Source: Nonomuraea jabiensis
GTDB lineage: Bacteria > Actinomycetota > Actinomycetes > Streptosporangiales > Streptosporangiaceae
DNA length: 64,000 nucleotides
Assembly: GCF_014204795.1 (NCBI RefSeq)
Contig: NZ_JACHMB010000001.1
Coordinates: 6,460,501 to 6,524,500, forward strand
Direction of reading: 5' to 3'
In this document: piece by piece, positions 8,965 to 17,981 of the stretch
Position numbering within the stretch: the first letter of the stretch is position 1
Layout of the letters: every line of letters starts with the position of its first letter
Translations under genes and position numbers: made by a program
Notes under the pieces: model-generated
Seen by the model: the letters and a program-made list of their open reading frames with translations, nothing else
The model's database searches: none
What the model was told of the DNA's origin: nothing

Positions 8965-11268
8965 TCACCCGCTCACGGTGGACGTCCTCAGCTTCGGGTC
9001 GGCGGCGATCTCGGCCTCGGTGAAACGCTCCGTGACCCACTGGCCGCGCGAGAACAGCACCGTCTGGTCGGTGTGGTGCGGCGAGCTGGGGTCGGCCGAG
9101 AGCGAATAGGTGAGGATGGTCCGCGTACGGGGCCCGGCGGGGGTGAGCTCGACGGCCATCATGAAGGTCGAACCGGTGTCCACCTCCGGGTAGCGCCCGT
9201 CCGCGCCGAGCGCGCCGCGCATGCGTACCCTGTCGAAGCAGCCCTCCCCTTCGGTGCAGCCGGGGATCGGGATCGAGGAGTAGTGCTGCGCCTGGCCCGG
9301 GGTGAGCGTGAGGGGGATGCCGCCGGCCTGGAAGGCGGCCACGGCGTCGGCCAGGGCCAGCCGTACCACCGGGTCGTCGCTCTTGAGACCCCGGGGGGTG
9401 GCCACCGGGCGCTCGGGATCGAACGGCACCCGCCACGGGCTGTAGACGGGCTCTCCCGGCTTGGTGGGCCGCCCCAGCCGCTGGAAGAACTCGCGCCACA
9501 GGATGGCCCCCTGGCCGTCCAGGGTGGCCCGCCCGTTCCACTCGCGCAGCGTGCGGCAGGCCTCGCGCACGTCCACCCGCTTGCCGGCGGACGTGGTCAG
9601 GGTGCTGTCACGGCACAGCGCCGGCAGGTCCGAGCGCATGAGCTCGAAGGTGTGGTTGCGCTTGCCCTGCACGGTGGCCTGCAGCGTCTCCAGGGTGAAG
9701 CCGGGAGCGCCGAGCCCGTCGGCCCCGGACCGCCGCTGGGCGATCATGTCCAGGCTGACGCGGGGGCGCGGCTCCAGCTCGGTACGCGCCTTGCCGAACA
9801 CGCGCGGGTAGCCGGTCAGCGGCGCCGACGGGTTCGTCATCCAGAAGGTGTTGTTGGAGTTGGCCACGTAGTCGGCGCGGGTCAGTCTCGGCCGGCTCGC
9901 GGGCCCGAAGATGCCGGGCACGACGGCGTCGCGGTCCCTGCCCCACAGGCACGCGGAGGTCGAGCCGTCCAGGACGTACTCCTCCAGGCCCGGGATGGGG
10001 GAGGGCTTGCCGCAGCGCTCCGCCTGGGCGTCGGTGACGTGGGGGACCATCGAGGTGTCGGCGAAGTAGGCGCTGCCGCCGGCGTCGGTGGCGAGCGTGT
10101 GGACGAACGGCATGCCCTGGTAGGTGCTCTGGGCGGCGCGCAACTGGGTGAGGTCCCGAGCCCTGGCCATCGCCAGCCACTCGTCGGCCGCGCGCAGGTT
10201 GCCGGCGTTGGCGTCGGCCAGCGCGTAGGCGACCTTGCCGGTCTGCCCGGCGGCCAGCACCGGGCCGTAGCGCGAGGTGTGGAGCAGGTGGTCCACGACG
10301 GTGCCGTCCTGCAGGGTGACCTGCACCTCCTGGCGGCCCATCGGCTCGGTCCGGCCGTCCACCCGATAGCTGGTGCGGTCCACGAGGTCGAGCTGGTAGA
10401 GGGTGAACCGCTGGGCGTGGGAGACCGTGTGGGTCCAGGCCATGGTCGCGTTGTGGCCGATCTGGACGACCGGCGTGCCGTACAGGCTGCCGCCGGAGAC
10501 GTCGAGCACGCCGGGGATGGTCAGCTGCACCTGGTAGAAGCGGCGGATCCCGTTCCAGGGGAAGTGCGGGTCGGCCAGCACCATGCCGTGGCCGTCGCGC
10601 GTCGCGCGGCGGCCGAGCGCCCAGGCGTTGCTGCCCGCGGCGGGCCTGCGCTCCGGCCCCTCGGCTGCGGCCTCCCCGACGACGTACTCCTTCATCCCGC
10701 CGATGCCGGTCATCCGGCTGAGGTCGAGCAGGTTGTTCCAGATGTCGGTCGCGGTGATGGGGCCGACCCAGGCCTTGCCCCGGCAGGTGGGATCCGGCAG
10801 GTTCGCCACGCCGGTCCGCTCCAGGTAGCGGTTGTAGCCGGCGACGTAGCCGTCCACGAGCCGGCGCAGCTCGTCGGTCGGGCCCAGCGGCGCTCGCCGG
10901 GCCAGCAGCCGAGCCACCACGCCGGAGTCGGCGACGCTCTTGTAGTAGACGTCGCTGACCAGGTTGGCGACCGGGCGGACCGGCTCGTCGGACTTCGCCT
11001 GGGGGCCGAAGTACCGGGACCGCTCGCCCCGCAGCGTCACCACCCAGGAGGCCAGCACGCAGAGGTTGTCCTGCGCGAAGGCGTAGCCGTACCCGAATCC
11101 GAGCCCGCCGTAGTCCTTGGCGGAAATGTGCGGAATGCCGTACTCGGTGCGCCGGATCTCGGCGGAGTAGCGGCCGTCGTCCGCCAGTGCCGGCACGTCG
11201 GTGCGCACCACCACCATGACGGCGGCGACCAGGGCCAGCGCGATCAGCGCGGCCGGTTTCAGCTTCAA
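8965..11268 (-). CDS. Secreted penicillin acylase-family (Ntn-hydrolase) amidase
   Basis: The 767-residue precursor belongs to the penicillin/acyl-homoserine-lactone acylase family, which cleaves the amide bond of acylated substrates outside the membrane. An N-terminal hydrophobic segment (~5-21) serves as signal peptide or anchor. Family motifs are TEYGIPHI near residue 41 and GSNAWALG with the self-processing nucleophile Ser213, preceded by the spacer that is removed on maturation. The predicted start is TTG 11268. AGGAG sits five bases upstream and overlaps the stop codon of the permease gene, so translation is coupled. It is the last gene of the PadR-ABC-permease operon. The substrate is unknown; lipopeptide or N-acyl signal cleavage are candidates from the family only. 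Confidence 0.85.
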   Translation of the reverse strand: MKLKPAALIALALVAAVMVVVRTDVPALADDGRYSAEIRRTEYGIPHISAKDYGGLGFGYGYAFAQDNLCVLASWVVTLRGERSRYFGPQAKSDEPVRPVANLVSDVYYKSVADSGVVARLLARRAPLGPTDELRRLVDGYVAGYNRYLERTGVANLPDPTCRGKAWVGPITATDIWNNLLDLSRMTGIGGMKEYVVGEAAAEGPERRPAAGSNAWALGRRATRDGHGMVLADPHFPWNGIRRFYQVQLTIPGVLDVSGGSLYGTPVVQIGHNATMAWTHTVSHAQRFTLYQLDLVDRTSYRVDGRTEPMGRQEVQVTLQDGTVVDHLLHTSRYGPVLAAGQTGKVAYALADANAGNLRAADEWLAMARARDLTQLRAAQSTYQGMPFVHTLATDAGGSAYFADTSMVPHVTDAQAERCGKPSPIPGLEEYVLDGSTSACLWGRDRDAVVPGIFGPASRPRLTRADYVANSNNTFWMTNPSAPLTGYPRVFGKARTELEPRPRVSLDMIAQRRSGADGLGAPGFTLETLQATVQGKRNHTFELMRSDLPALCRDSTLTTSAGKRVDVREACRTLREWNGRATLDGQGAILWREFFQRLGRPTKPGEPVYSPWRVPFDPERPVATPRGLKSDDPVVRLALADAVAAFQAGGIPLTLTPGQAQHYSSIPIPGCTEGEGCFDRVRMRGALGADGRYPEVDTGSTFMMAVELTPAGPRTRTILTYSLSADPSSPHHTDQTVLFSRGQWVTERFTEAEIAADPKLRTSTVSG

Positions 11269-11276
11269 CGCAACTC

Positions 11277-13490
11277 CTATTCGAAACGCGCGTTGTCGGG
11301 CGCGGTCATGCGCCTGAGCAGGGGGAGGGCGGTGAGGATCACCAGGAGGGAGGCGGCCAGGCCGCCGCCGAGGGAGGCGAAGTAGACCGGTCCGGGCATC
11401 GCCAGTGAGGCACCCTTCATCGCGAGCTGGGCGACGAGCGGTTCGGCCACGGCGAAGCCGGCGCCGGCGGCCAGCACGGCGGCCAGGACGAGCGGCAGCG
11501 CCGACTCCAGCAGCACCACCGTGGCCAGGGTCCGCGTGGGCGTGCCGGCCAGCCGCAGCAGCGTGAACGGCTGCCTGCGCTCCACCAGGCCGCCGCCGAC
11601 CGCCACCACGAGGCTGCAGCCGCCGACGACCAGGGTGAGCGCGACCATGGCCAGCGCGATGCTCTCCGCGCGGGTGTAGAGGTCCGCCCTGACCTGGGCG
11701 ATCTCGGCGAAGGTCAGCGGCGCCTGCGCGGAGTAGCCGGCCACCAGGGTACGCAGCCGCTCCAGCGTGGCCGCGTCGCCCGTGCGGATCATGACGGCCA
11801 TCAGATCGAGCCCGGCGGTGGAGGCGGGCTCGCTGGCCGGTCCCGCCAGCGGGAGGAGCTTGTCGATGGTGAGGGGGTTGTCGGCGCCGACGACGCGGTC
11901 GAACCGGCCCAGCACGGCCTGCGCGCCCTCGGGGCAGCGGCCGAGCACGGGGAAGCGGGCCAGGTTCGAGCACTCGACGACGGAGGTCATGGGCGGCGAG
12001 CCGTCGGCCGGCGGGCGCAGGCTCTCCAGATCCGCCCTGGCGTAGATGGGCAGCACGTCCACGCCGGGCTGGGCACGTACCTGGGCGAGCAGGTCCGCCG
12101 ACGCCCGCGGCGACAGGCTCGCGATGCCCGGCCGCCAGAGCGTGGCGCCCAGCACGTCGTTGAGCGTGCCGCCGGCCACGGCCCGCTGGCCCGCGACCAC
12201 CGTGGGCACGAGGGCCGCGATCGTCGTCCCGATGAACACCGCCAGCACCAGCCCGCTGACCGACCTGAACGCGGTCTTCGGGTCGGCGGCCAGCCGCTGG
12301 GCGGCCAGCAGCGTCGCCGCGCCGCGGGTCAGCCGGGCGGCCAGGCGCGCGCCGAGCATCGTCAGCCATGGCCCGGCCAGCACGAGCCCGGCCATGACGA
12401 GCGCGATCCCCGCGTTGGCCAGGAGGGGGTCGGGCTTGCCGTCCTTGAACGCCGGCCCCGCGAACAGCCCCAGCCCCGCCAGCAGCGGGATCACCCGCCA
12501 CGCCCGCGGCGGCGGCGGGGCCGCCTTCCTGGCCACGCCGAGCGGTGAGATCCGCACCCGGCGCAGCGACCACAGGGCGGCGCCCGCCGAGACGAGCGGC
12601 ACGCAGGCGAGCACGGCCGCGTACTGCCAGGGGGTCGGGACGGCCAGCTCGGGGAAGAAGCGCGAACCGGTGATCCGGATCCCGGCCACGACCGGCCGTA
12701 CGAGCTGGAAGAGCACGACGCCGGCCAGCGCGCCGAGCAGCGCGCCCAGCGCGGCGTCCACCGCGGCGAGGATGTTGATCTGCCGGGAGGTGGCGCCGAC
12801 CAGCCGGATCGCCGCGAAGCGCGTCTCGCGGCGGGCGGCGGCCAGCCGGGTGGCGGTGCCCACCAGCACCAGCAGCGGGACGATCAGCCCGATGGCGGCG
12901 ATGCCGAACCCGAATTGGTACACGTCCGCGCTCTGGTCGACCGCCGGCTCGGTGGCGACCATGTCGACCCGCCGGGTGCCGATCATGGCGGCGACCTGCT
13001 GCGGCGTCCCGCCCACCACGATGACCAGCTCGTCGGGCCCGGCCAGCGCGGCCCGGCCGATCAGGCCCGCCCGCGTCCCGGGGAAGCGGGCGGCGAGCTG
13101 CTCGCGCGGCGCCGAGTCCAGGAGCCGGGCCAGCGCGGGCGAGGCGTAGTACTGGCCGGGGCCGGGCATGCGGGACAGGCCGGGGATGACCGGCGCGCGG
13201 CCGCCGAGCCCGGCGGCGTCGAGCCTGGTGATCGTCCGGCCCGCGTAGAAGTCCTCGCGGAGGTTCCACAGGGCGCCGTCGCCGGTGGCGTCCAGGGCCC
13301 AGCCGCTGGGCGCCGTGCCGCGCGTGCACTCCCAGCAGGGCCGGTCGCCGGTCGCCTGGAAGGCGTTGAACAGCGACAACGTCGCCAGCAGCACCACGAC
13401 GCCGACCGCCACCCCGGCCACGATCAGTGCCAGCCGGGCCGCCGTCTCCCTGCCGCTGCGCAGCGACAGCCGCAGCCCCAGCAGGATCAT
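11277..13490 (-). CDS. FtsX/MacB-like ABC transporter permease
   Basis: This 737-residue membrane protein has two FtsX-like halves. It has an N-terminal membrane segment (~17-37) and a long extracytoplasmic region. A first group of three helices (~210-330) is followed by a fused second copy with its own extracellular loop and three C-terminal helices (~600-725). Such permeases work as mechanotransmitters or exporters of peptides and lipids together with a MacB-type ATPase. Its ATG overlaps the stop of the ATPase gene by four bases (ATGA at 13487-13490), and its own stop overlaps the ribosome binding site of the acylase gene. This supports one function for all three products. Confidence 0.85.
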   Translation of the reverse strand: MILLGLRLSLRSGRETAARLALIVAGVAVGVVVLLATLSLFNAFQATGDRPCWECTRGTAPSGWALDATGDGALWNLREDFYAGRTITRLDAAGLGGRAPVIPGLSRMPGPGQYYASPALARLLDSAPREQLAARFPGTRAGLIGRAALAGPDELVIVVGGTPQQVAAMIGTRRVDMVATEPAVDQSADVYQFGFGIAAIGLIVPLLVLVGTATRLAAARRETRFAAIRLVGATSRQINILAAVDAALGALLGALAGVVLFQLVRPVVAGIRITGSRFFPELAVPTPWQYAAVLACVPLVSAGAALWSLRRVRISPLGVARKAAPPPPRAWRVIPLLAGLGLFAGPAFKDGKPDPLLANAGIALVMAGLVLAGPWLTMLGARLAARLTRGAATLLAAQRLAADPKTAFRSVSGLVLAVFIGTTIAALVPTVVAGQRAVAGGTLNDVLGATLWRPGIASLSPRASADLLAQVRAQPGVDVLPIYARADLESLRPPADGSPPMTSVVECSNLARFPVLGRCPEGAQAVLGRFDRVVGADNPLTIDKLLPLAGPASEPASTAGLDLMAVMIRTGDAATLERLRTLVAGYSAQAPLTFAEIAQVRADLYTRAESIALAMVALTLVVGGCSLVVAVGGGLVERRQPFTLLRLAGTPTRTLATVVLLESALPLVLAAVLAAGAGFAVAEPLVAQLAMKGASLAMPGPVYFASLGGGLAASLLVILTALPLLRRMTAPDNARFE

Positions 13491-14179
13491 CGGAGGACCC
13501 CGCCGGCGTACGGGTCGGTCACCTTGCCGTCGCGCACCACGACCTCGCGGTCGGCGCAGGCGGCCACCCGGGCGTCGTGCGTCACCACGATCACGGTGGC
13601 GCCCTCCTCGCGGGCCAGGCCCACCAGCAGGTCCATCACGTGCTCGCCGGTCAGCGAGTCGAGCGCGCCGGTCGGCTCGTCGGCGAAGATGACGCGCGGC
13701 TTCGTCACCAGCGCCCGCGCGATGGCCACCCGCTGCGCCTGCCCGCCCGACAGCTCCCCGGTACGCCGGCCGCCCAGCCCGGCCAGCTCCAGCCGCTCCA
13801 GCCAGGACTCGGCCCGCGCGTAGGCGTGCCTGCGCCTGGTACGGCCGAGCAGCAGCGGCAGCGCCACGTTGTCGGCCACCGTCAGCTCGGGCACGAGCTG
13901 GCCGAACTGGAAGACGAACCCGAAGGCCGTGCGCCGCAGCTCGCTGCGGCGGCCGTCGTCCAGCGTGTCGAGCCGCCGCCCGTCGAACCACACCTCGCCG
14001 GTGTCCGGGGTGAAGATCCCGGCCAGGCAGTGCAGCAGCGTCGACTTGCCGGAACCGCTGGGCCCCATGATGGCCAGGACCTCGCCCGCGGCCACCGACA
14101 GGCCGGCCTCCCGCAGCGCGGGCGTGCTGCCGAAGGAGCGGCTGATGCCCTCGGCCCGCAGCAGAGCGTTGACGATCAT
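13487..14179 (-). CDS. MacB/LolD-type ABC transporter ATP-binding protein
   Basis: A 230-residue ATPase with all motifs: Walker A GPSGSGKST, Q-loop FQFGQL, signature LSGGQAQR, Walker B VIFADEPTGALDS and H-loop VTHD. The EPTGALD form is typical of the MacB/LolD subfamily that partners with FtsX-like permeases. The start (ATG 14179) overlaps the TGA of the PadR gene by four bases, so regulator and transporter are translated together. Confidence 0.92.
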   Translation of the reverse strand: MIVNALLRAEGISRSFGSTPALREAGLSVAAGEVLAIMGPSGSGKSTLLHCLAGIFTPDTGEVWFDGRRLDTLDDGRRSELRRTAFGFVFQFGQLVPELTVADNVALPLLLGRTRRRHAYARAESWLERLELAGLGGRRTGELSGGQAQRVAIARALVTKPRVIFADEPTGALDSLTGEHVMDLLVGLAREEGATVIVVTHDARVAACADREVVVRDGKVTDPYAGGVLR

Positions 14180-14703
14180 CGGGCGCGCACCGTTTCCGCC
14201 AGCGCCCCCAGCCTGGCCTGGGTGACGTCGATCCACCGCAGATCGGCCTCCAGCCGGAACAGGGCATGGTCGGCGAGCAGCGTGTCGATCAGCGCGCCGC
14301 CGCGCTTGATCTCGGACAGCTCCCGCATGCGCCGCAGATGCGTGGCGCGCTGGGCGTCGAGGTAGCCCGCCGCGTCGCGGCCCAGCATCAGCGCCAGCAC
14401 GACCTTCGTGAACAGCACCGTCTGCAGGTACGGCTCGGCCGCGACCGGCTCGGCCAGCCACTTCTCGACCTCGCTCCGGCCGACCGGGGTGATGGCGTAG
14501 CGCTTGCGGTCCGGGCCGTCGCCCGGCTCGCTCTGCCCGGCGGCGATCTTGCCGTCCCTGGCCAGGCGGGCGAGCGTGGAGTACACCTGGCCGAACGGCA
14601 GGGACTTGCCCCCGCCGAAGTAGGTGTCGTAGTCGCGTTTCAGGTCGTAACCATGGCTCGGCTCCCGCTCCAGGAGGCCGAGCAGCGCAAGGGGAACGCT
14701 CAT
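14176..14703 (-). CDS. PadR-family transcriptional regulator
   Basis: A 175-residue regulator with an N-terminal winged helix (~1-80; MSVPLALLGLLEREPSHGYDL is the family signature start) and the C-terminal helical dimerisation part of the Vir/PadR type (~95-170). Members are often autorepressors of multidrug or peptide transporters and release DNA on ligand binding. As first gene of the ABC/acylase operon it probably controls that operon. GTATAT repeats lie 20-50 bases upstream and are the natural operator candidate. Confidence 0.9.
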   Translation of the reverse strand: MSVPLALLGLLEREPSHGYDLKRDYDTYFGGGKSLPFGQVYSTLARLARDGKIAAGQSEPGDGPDRKRYAITPVGRSEVEKWLAEPVAAEPYLQTVLFTKVVLALMLGRDAAGYLDAQRATHLRRMRELSEIKRGGALIDTLLADHALFRLEADLRWIDVTQARLGALAETVRAR

Positions 14704-14713
14704 GTCCGGAGAC

Positions 14714-14756
14714 TATACTCTGAGGGTATATCTGCGGCGTATATCCGCGGAGTATG
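14714..14756. promoter_or_regulatory. Putative PadR operator: GTATATC tandem repeats plus inverted half-site
   Basis: GTATATC occurs at 14726-14732 and 14739-14745, and GTAT again at 14752, exactly 13 bp apart each time. An inverted TATAC half-site at 14714-14718 faces the first copy. The cluster lies just upstream of the padR-like start, where an autoregulatory operator is expected. The TATA-rich boxes could also act as -10 elements. Confidence 0.5.
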
Positions 14757-14839
14757 ACCGCCCGGGCTTGCCCGTGCCGGCGACGGCGAGGTGCTGTCCG
14801 GGCGGCAGCATGGCGACGAACGCCGGTCCGCGACCGGTC

Positions 14840-15544
14840 CTAGAGCCGGATGCTGATCTGCGCGCCGTGCTCGTGGAAGCCGAGTGCGCGGGCGACACGC
14901 CGCGACGGCTCCGGGCGGGCGCGCCACTGCGGCAGCAGCCCGAGCGTCAACGCGTCGGCGACCGCCGCGGAGGCCGCCAGGCGGGCCAGCCCCCGGCCGC
15001 GGCACCGTGGCGCGGTCAGCACGCTCACGTGCGCGGCCGTGTCCAGCCAGGGGCGGAAGCCGGCGGCCGCGAGGACGTCCCCGCCGTCGCGGACGGCGTA
15101 GGCGGCCGAGGTGATCTCCTCCAGGCCGGACTCGTCCGCCTCCTCCTCCGGGACCGATTCCAGCAGGGCCCGGATCGCCGGGTGATCGGCCGGCAGGCGG
15201 TCGACCTCGGCGGTGGCCGGGGCGGGGACGAAGTCGCCGGCGTCGAGATAGGCCAGTGTCGCCGGGCCCAGGACGTCCAGGACCGGCAGGAGTTCCGGAA
15301 GCCGAGCGAGGCCGGTGTCGCCGGGGTCGAGCAGGGCGCTTCGTACCGGCTCGGCGAGGGCGGCGTCGGGGACGGTGGCCAGGATCGCCCCGCCCAGCGC
15401 GACGACGCCCGTCCATCCCGGCGGGCACAGCGACGACCCGGGCGAGATCACGACCTTCACGTCCCCGTTCGCCGGAAACGTGACGGGGACGCCGGCCAGG
15501 CCCGCCCACAGGTCACGCGCCCGGTCCAGCGCACTCCTCGGCAT
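14840..15544 (-). CDS. GNAT-family N-acetyltransferase
   Basis: A 234-residue protein whose C-terminal half carries the acetyl-CoA-binding GNAT motif (Arg-Cys-Arg-Gly-Arg-Gly-Leu-Ala near residue 185) followed by the typical helix and the LGFHEHG ending. The N-terminal half is Pro/Ala-rich and not assignable to a named domain. ATG 15544 is preceded directly by GGGAGG, a short spacing, so the start is moderately certain. It lies 13 bp downstream of the NmrA-like gene on the same strand and is probably cotranscribed with it. The substrate is unknown. Confidence 0.75.
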   Translation of the reverse strand: MPRSALDRARDLWAGLAGVPVTFPANGDVKVVISPGSSLCPPGWTGVVALGGAILATVPDAALAEPVRSALLDPGDTGLARLPELLPVLDVLGPATLAYLDAGDFVPAPATAEVDRLPADHPAIRALLESVPEEEADESGLEEITSAAYAVRDGGDVLAAAGFRPWLDTAAHVSVLTAPRCRGRGLARLAASAAVADALTLGLLPQWRARPEPSRRVARALGFHEHGAQISIRL

Positions 15545-15557
15545 CCTCCCATGATCG

Positions 15558-16502
15558 CTACCGCGGGCCCCCGGGGCCAACCCGGGTGCCGCCGAAGAGC
15601 GCCGCGTGGCCGGCGACGAAGTTCTTGACGCTCGTCGCCGGCCGTCCGGTGAGGGTCTCGACGTCGCGGGTCAGGCGGGCGTAGCGGCCCCGCGCGTGCA
15701 TCCGCGCCATGGTGGCGATGTGCTCGGCCAGGTGGTCGGGCAGCTTCGCCTTGCGGAGGTCCTGCTCGATCCACTCTTTCAGCGGCAGGTCCACGTACGT
15801 GATGCGCCGCCCCAGGGCCTCGGAGTACTCCGCCGCCACGGCGTTCATGTCCTCCGAGCGCGGGCCGGTGAGCTCGTACACCTTCCCGACGTGCGACGAC
15901 GGGGCGGCCAGGACGGTCGCGACGACCTCCGCCACGTCGCCGGCCGCGACCGGCGAGGTATGGGCGGCCCCGAACGGCAGGCGGATCTCGTCCCGCTCGG
16001 CTATGGAGGCGGCGGCGAAGAGGGTGAAGAAGGGGTGTTCGAGGAAGACCGTGGGCCGGACGACGATCAGCGGCAGCCCGGACCAGGTGAGCGCCTGCTC
16101 GGCGAGCCAGTGCAGCCGCTGCTGGCGTGACTCCTCCGTGCTCGTGGTGGTCATCCCGGAGACGGTCATCTGCGAGAGGTTGACGAAGGCCCCGATGCCG
16201 GTGGTCTGGCGGGCCACGGTCGCCATGGTGACCGCGGCCTCCAGGTACGACGGCGAGACGCTCATGCTGAAGAACACCCGGCCGACGCCGCGCATGGCCG
16301 GCACGACGTCGGCGGCGCGCGTCATGTCGGCGACGACGACCTCGGCCCCCGTGGCCCGCAGCGCCTCGGCGCGCTCGTCCTCGCGATGGACCAGCGCCCG
16401 GACCGGGAGCCCCTGACGCCGCAGCGTCTCCACGACGGTCCGGCCGACCGCTCCGACGCTGCCGGCGGCGCCCGTGACGAGAATCGGTCTGTCCTGGGGC
16501 AT
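15558..16502 (-). CDS. NmrA-like NAD(P)-binding reductase / SDR-type sugar epimerase family
   Basis: A 314-residue Rossmann protein beginning with ILVTGAAGSVG, the dinucleotide-binding loop of atypical short-chain dehydrogenases. The NmrA/HSCARG-like group includes quinone reductases and redox sensors, and usually lacks the canonical Tyr-x-x-x-Lys pair. None is obvious here. GGGAGGT lies eight bases before ATG 16502. The promoter should be in the 126-bp gap to the next gene. It likely forms a two-gene unit with the acetyltransferase. Substrate unknown. Confidence 0.8.
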   Translation of the reverse strand: MPQDRPILVTGAAGSVGAVGRTVVETLRRQGLPVRALVHREDERAEALRATGAEVVVADMTRAADVVPAMRGVGRVFFSMSVSPSYLEAAVTMATVARQTTGIGAFVNLSQMTVSGMTTTSTEESRQQRLHWLAEQALTWSGLPLIVVRPTVFLEHPFFTLFAAASIAERDEIRLPFGAAHTSPVAAGDVAEVVATVLAAPSSHVGKVYELTGPRSEDMNAVAAEYSEALGRRITYVDLPLKEWIEQDLRKAKLPDHLAEHIATMARMHARGRYARLTRDVETLTGRPATSVKNFVAGHAALFGGTRVGPGGPR

Positions 16503-16628
16503 CGGTCACCTCCCGGACCTCACCCCAGCAGACTCGCGCCGGTTCGGCCACCGGGACGCCCGGCGAATGGCGATGTCGTTAATCCGGGACCATCAACATT
16601 TCGCCGGCAGCGGCGTCGAAGGGGGAGC

Positions 16629-17906
16629 TCAGGAGGGATCGACGTCGGCGACGGCGACGGAGAAGACGACCCGTTCCTCCTCGCCCTCGGTGAGCCCCCA
16701 GAGCTCGCCGGTGGCGTACCACTGTGACAGGTCCTCCGGCCGGTACGCCCAGCTCGTGTGGGCGCTGATCGTCCGGGGCGTGGCGGCGACGTTCACGGTG
16801 GCGAAGCGTCTCCTCGGGTCGGGGCCGGGGTGGGAGCCGGCCGCCATGTTGAGGTAGAGGAGGTCGCCGTCGGACTGGACGCCTTGCACGTCGCTGATGG
16901 CGTTGGCGGGGTCGGCCGGGACGGTGGACACCCAGGCCTGCACGGGCGCGTTGACGAGCCGGTAGTCGCCGTCCGGGGCCGGCTGGAACCGGTAGCGGAC
17001 CAGTTTGGTGCCGGCCGGGGAGCCCGCGGAGCCGCTGGAGGCCTTGTAGGTGCCGGCGATCAGGCTGGCGCCGCCGGAGCTGTGGCGGTCCAGGGAGACG
17101 TAGTCCAGGCGGATGGGGGTGATGTAGTGGCGCACCTCGGGGATGACGTACTTGTAGTCGCCGCCGCTCCCGTCCCGCTTGCGGTAGATCTTGCGGGTGT
17201 CGAACACCCGGATGGTGTTGTACGTGGAGTCGGGGCCCGAGTAGCCGTTCCAGTTGGTGCTGGAGGTCATGAACAGGTAGGGCCCGTACCAGGCCAGGCC
17301 GCCGCCGTGGCCGTAGACGCGCCGCAGCTTCCCCTGGCTGTCGACCCACACGGGCAGGACGTTGCGGTAGCGGCGGTCGTCGAGGTCGACCACCGACAGG
17401 TTCACGGAGTTGGTGCGGTAGTCGGGGTTGTCCGGGTCGGGGGAGTTCAGCCAGACCCAGCTGGTGATGAGCGCCCGGTGGTCACTGCCGATCGGGGTGC
17501 CGTCGAGCTGGGCCTCGCCCGAGGTGGCCAGCCCCTGCGGCACCCAGGGGGAGTGCGGGAGGTCCTCCTTGTCGCCCTGGGCGCCGGTGTTCCAGCAGAA
17601 CCAGGAGCGGACGGGCACGCGCGGCAGATAGGCCGCCCGGGCGGCGCAGCCGGGGTCCTCGTCGCCGGGCAGCGCGACGCGGTCGGTTCCGCTGAGCGCC
17701 CCGCCGATGCCCACCTGTTCGTACTCCGCCGCGAGCGGCACGGTGTACGGGTCGGACCCGGCGCGCAGGTCGAGACCCGTCAGGCTCAGGGGTTGGAGCG
17801 GCGCCGGGGCCGTCGCCAGGGCCGAGGCGGCGCCGGGCGACAGCGCGGGCGCGGCCAGGAGGAGCGCGGTGCCCATCCGTACGAGCCAGGTCAAAGCGGT
17901 GGTCAT
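16629..17906 (-). CDS. Secreted protein of unknown function (Trp/Tyr-rich, propeller-like)
   Basis: A 425-residue exported protein. An N-terminal Arg-Met plus hydrophobic stretch (~8-25) ending in Ala-Ser-Ala gives a signal peptide. The mature part has many short Tyr/Trp/Asp-rich strands (for example GGLAWYGPYLFMTSS near 200) that suggest a beta-propeller-like surface protein. No catalytic motif is recognised. I recall similar secreted proteins in Streptomyces, also uncharacterised. GAGGAG lies about eight bases before ATG 17906. Cys residues in the first third (CAARAAY, WFCWN) could form a disulfide. Confidence 0.75.
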   Translation of the reverse strand: MTTALTWLVRMGTALLLAAPALSPGAASALATAPAPLQPLSLTGLDLRAGSDPYTVPLAAEYEQVGIGGALSGTDRVALPGDEDPGCAARAAYLPRVPVRSWFCWNTGAQGDKEDLPHSPWVPQGLATSGEAQLDGTPIGSDHRALITSWVWLNSPDPDNPDYRTNSVNLSVVDLDDRRYRNVLPVWVDSQGKLRRVYGHGGGLAWYGPYLFMTSSTNWNGYSGPDSTYNTIRVFDTRKIYRKRDGSGGDYKYVIPEVRHYITPIRLDYVSLDRHSSGGASLIAGTYKASSGSAGSPAGTKLVRYRFQPAPDGDYRLVNAPVQAWVSTVPADPANAISDVQGVQSDGDLLYLNMAAGSHPGPDPRRRFATVNVAATPRTISAHTSWAYRPEDLSQWYATGELWGLTEGEEERVVFSVAVADVDPS

Positions 17907-17981
17907 GGAGGTGCTCCTCGTTCGACGCCGAGCTTCGAACGTAGTGTGATCACTTCCGGGGCCGCAGACAAGATCGCGTTC

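Noticed and set aside
390..9000. Searched for SARP heptamer arrays near SARP genes 1 and 2
   Set aside because: No set of three heptamers with an 11-bp period like those at 38195 and 45712 was found there.
11269..13329. Upstream extension of the acylase frame to 13329
   Set aside because: It covers the permease gene out of frame with Arg/Gly-rich composition; the acylase starts at TTG 11268 with a ribosome binding site.
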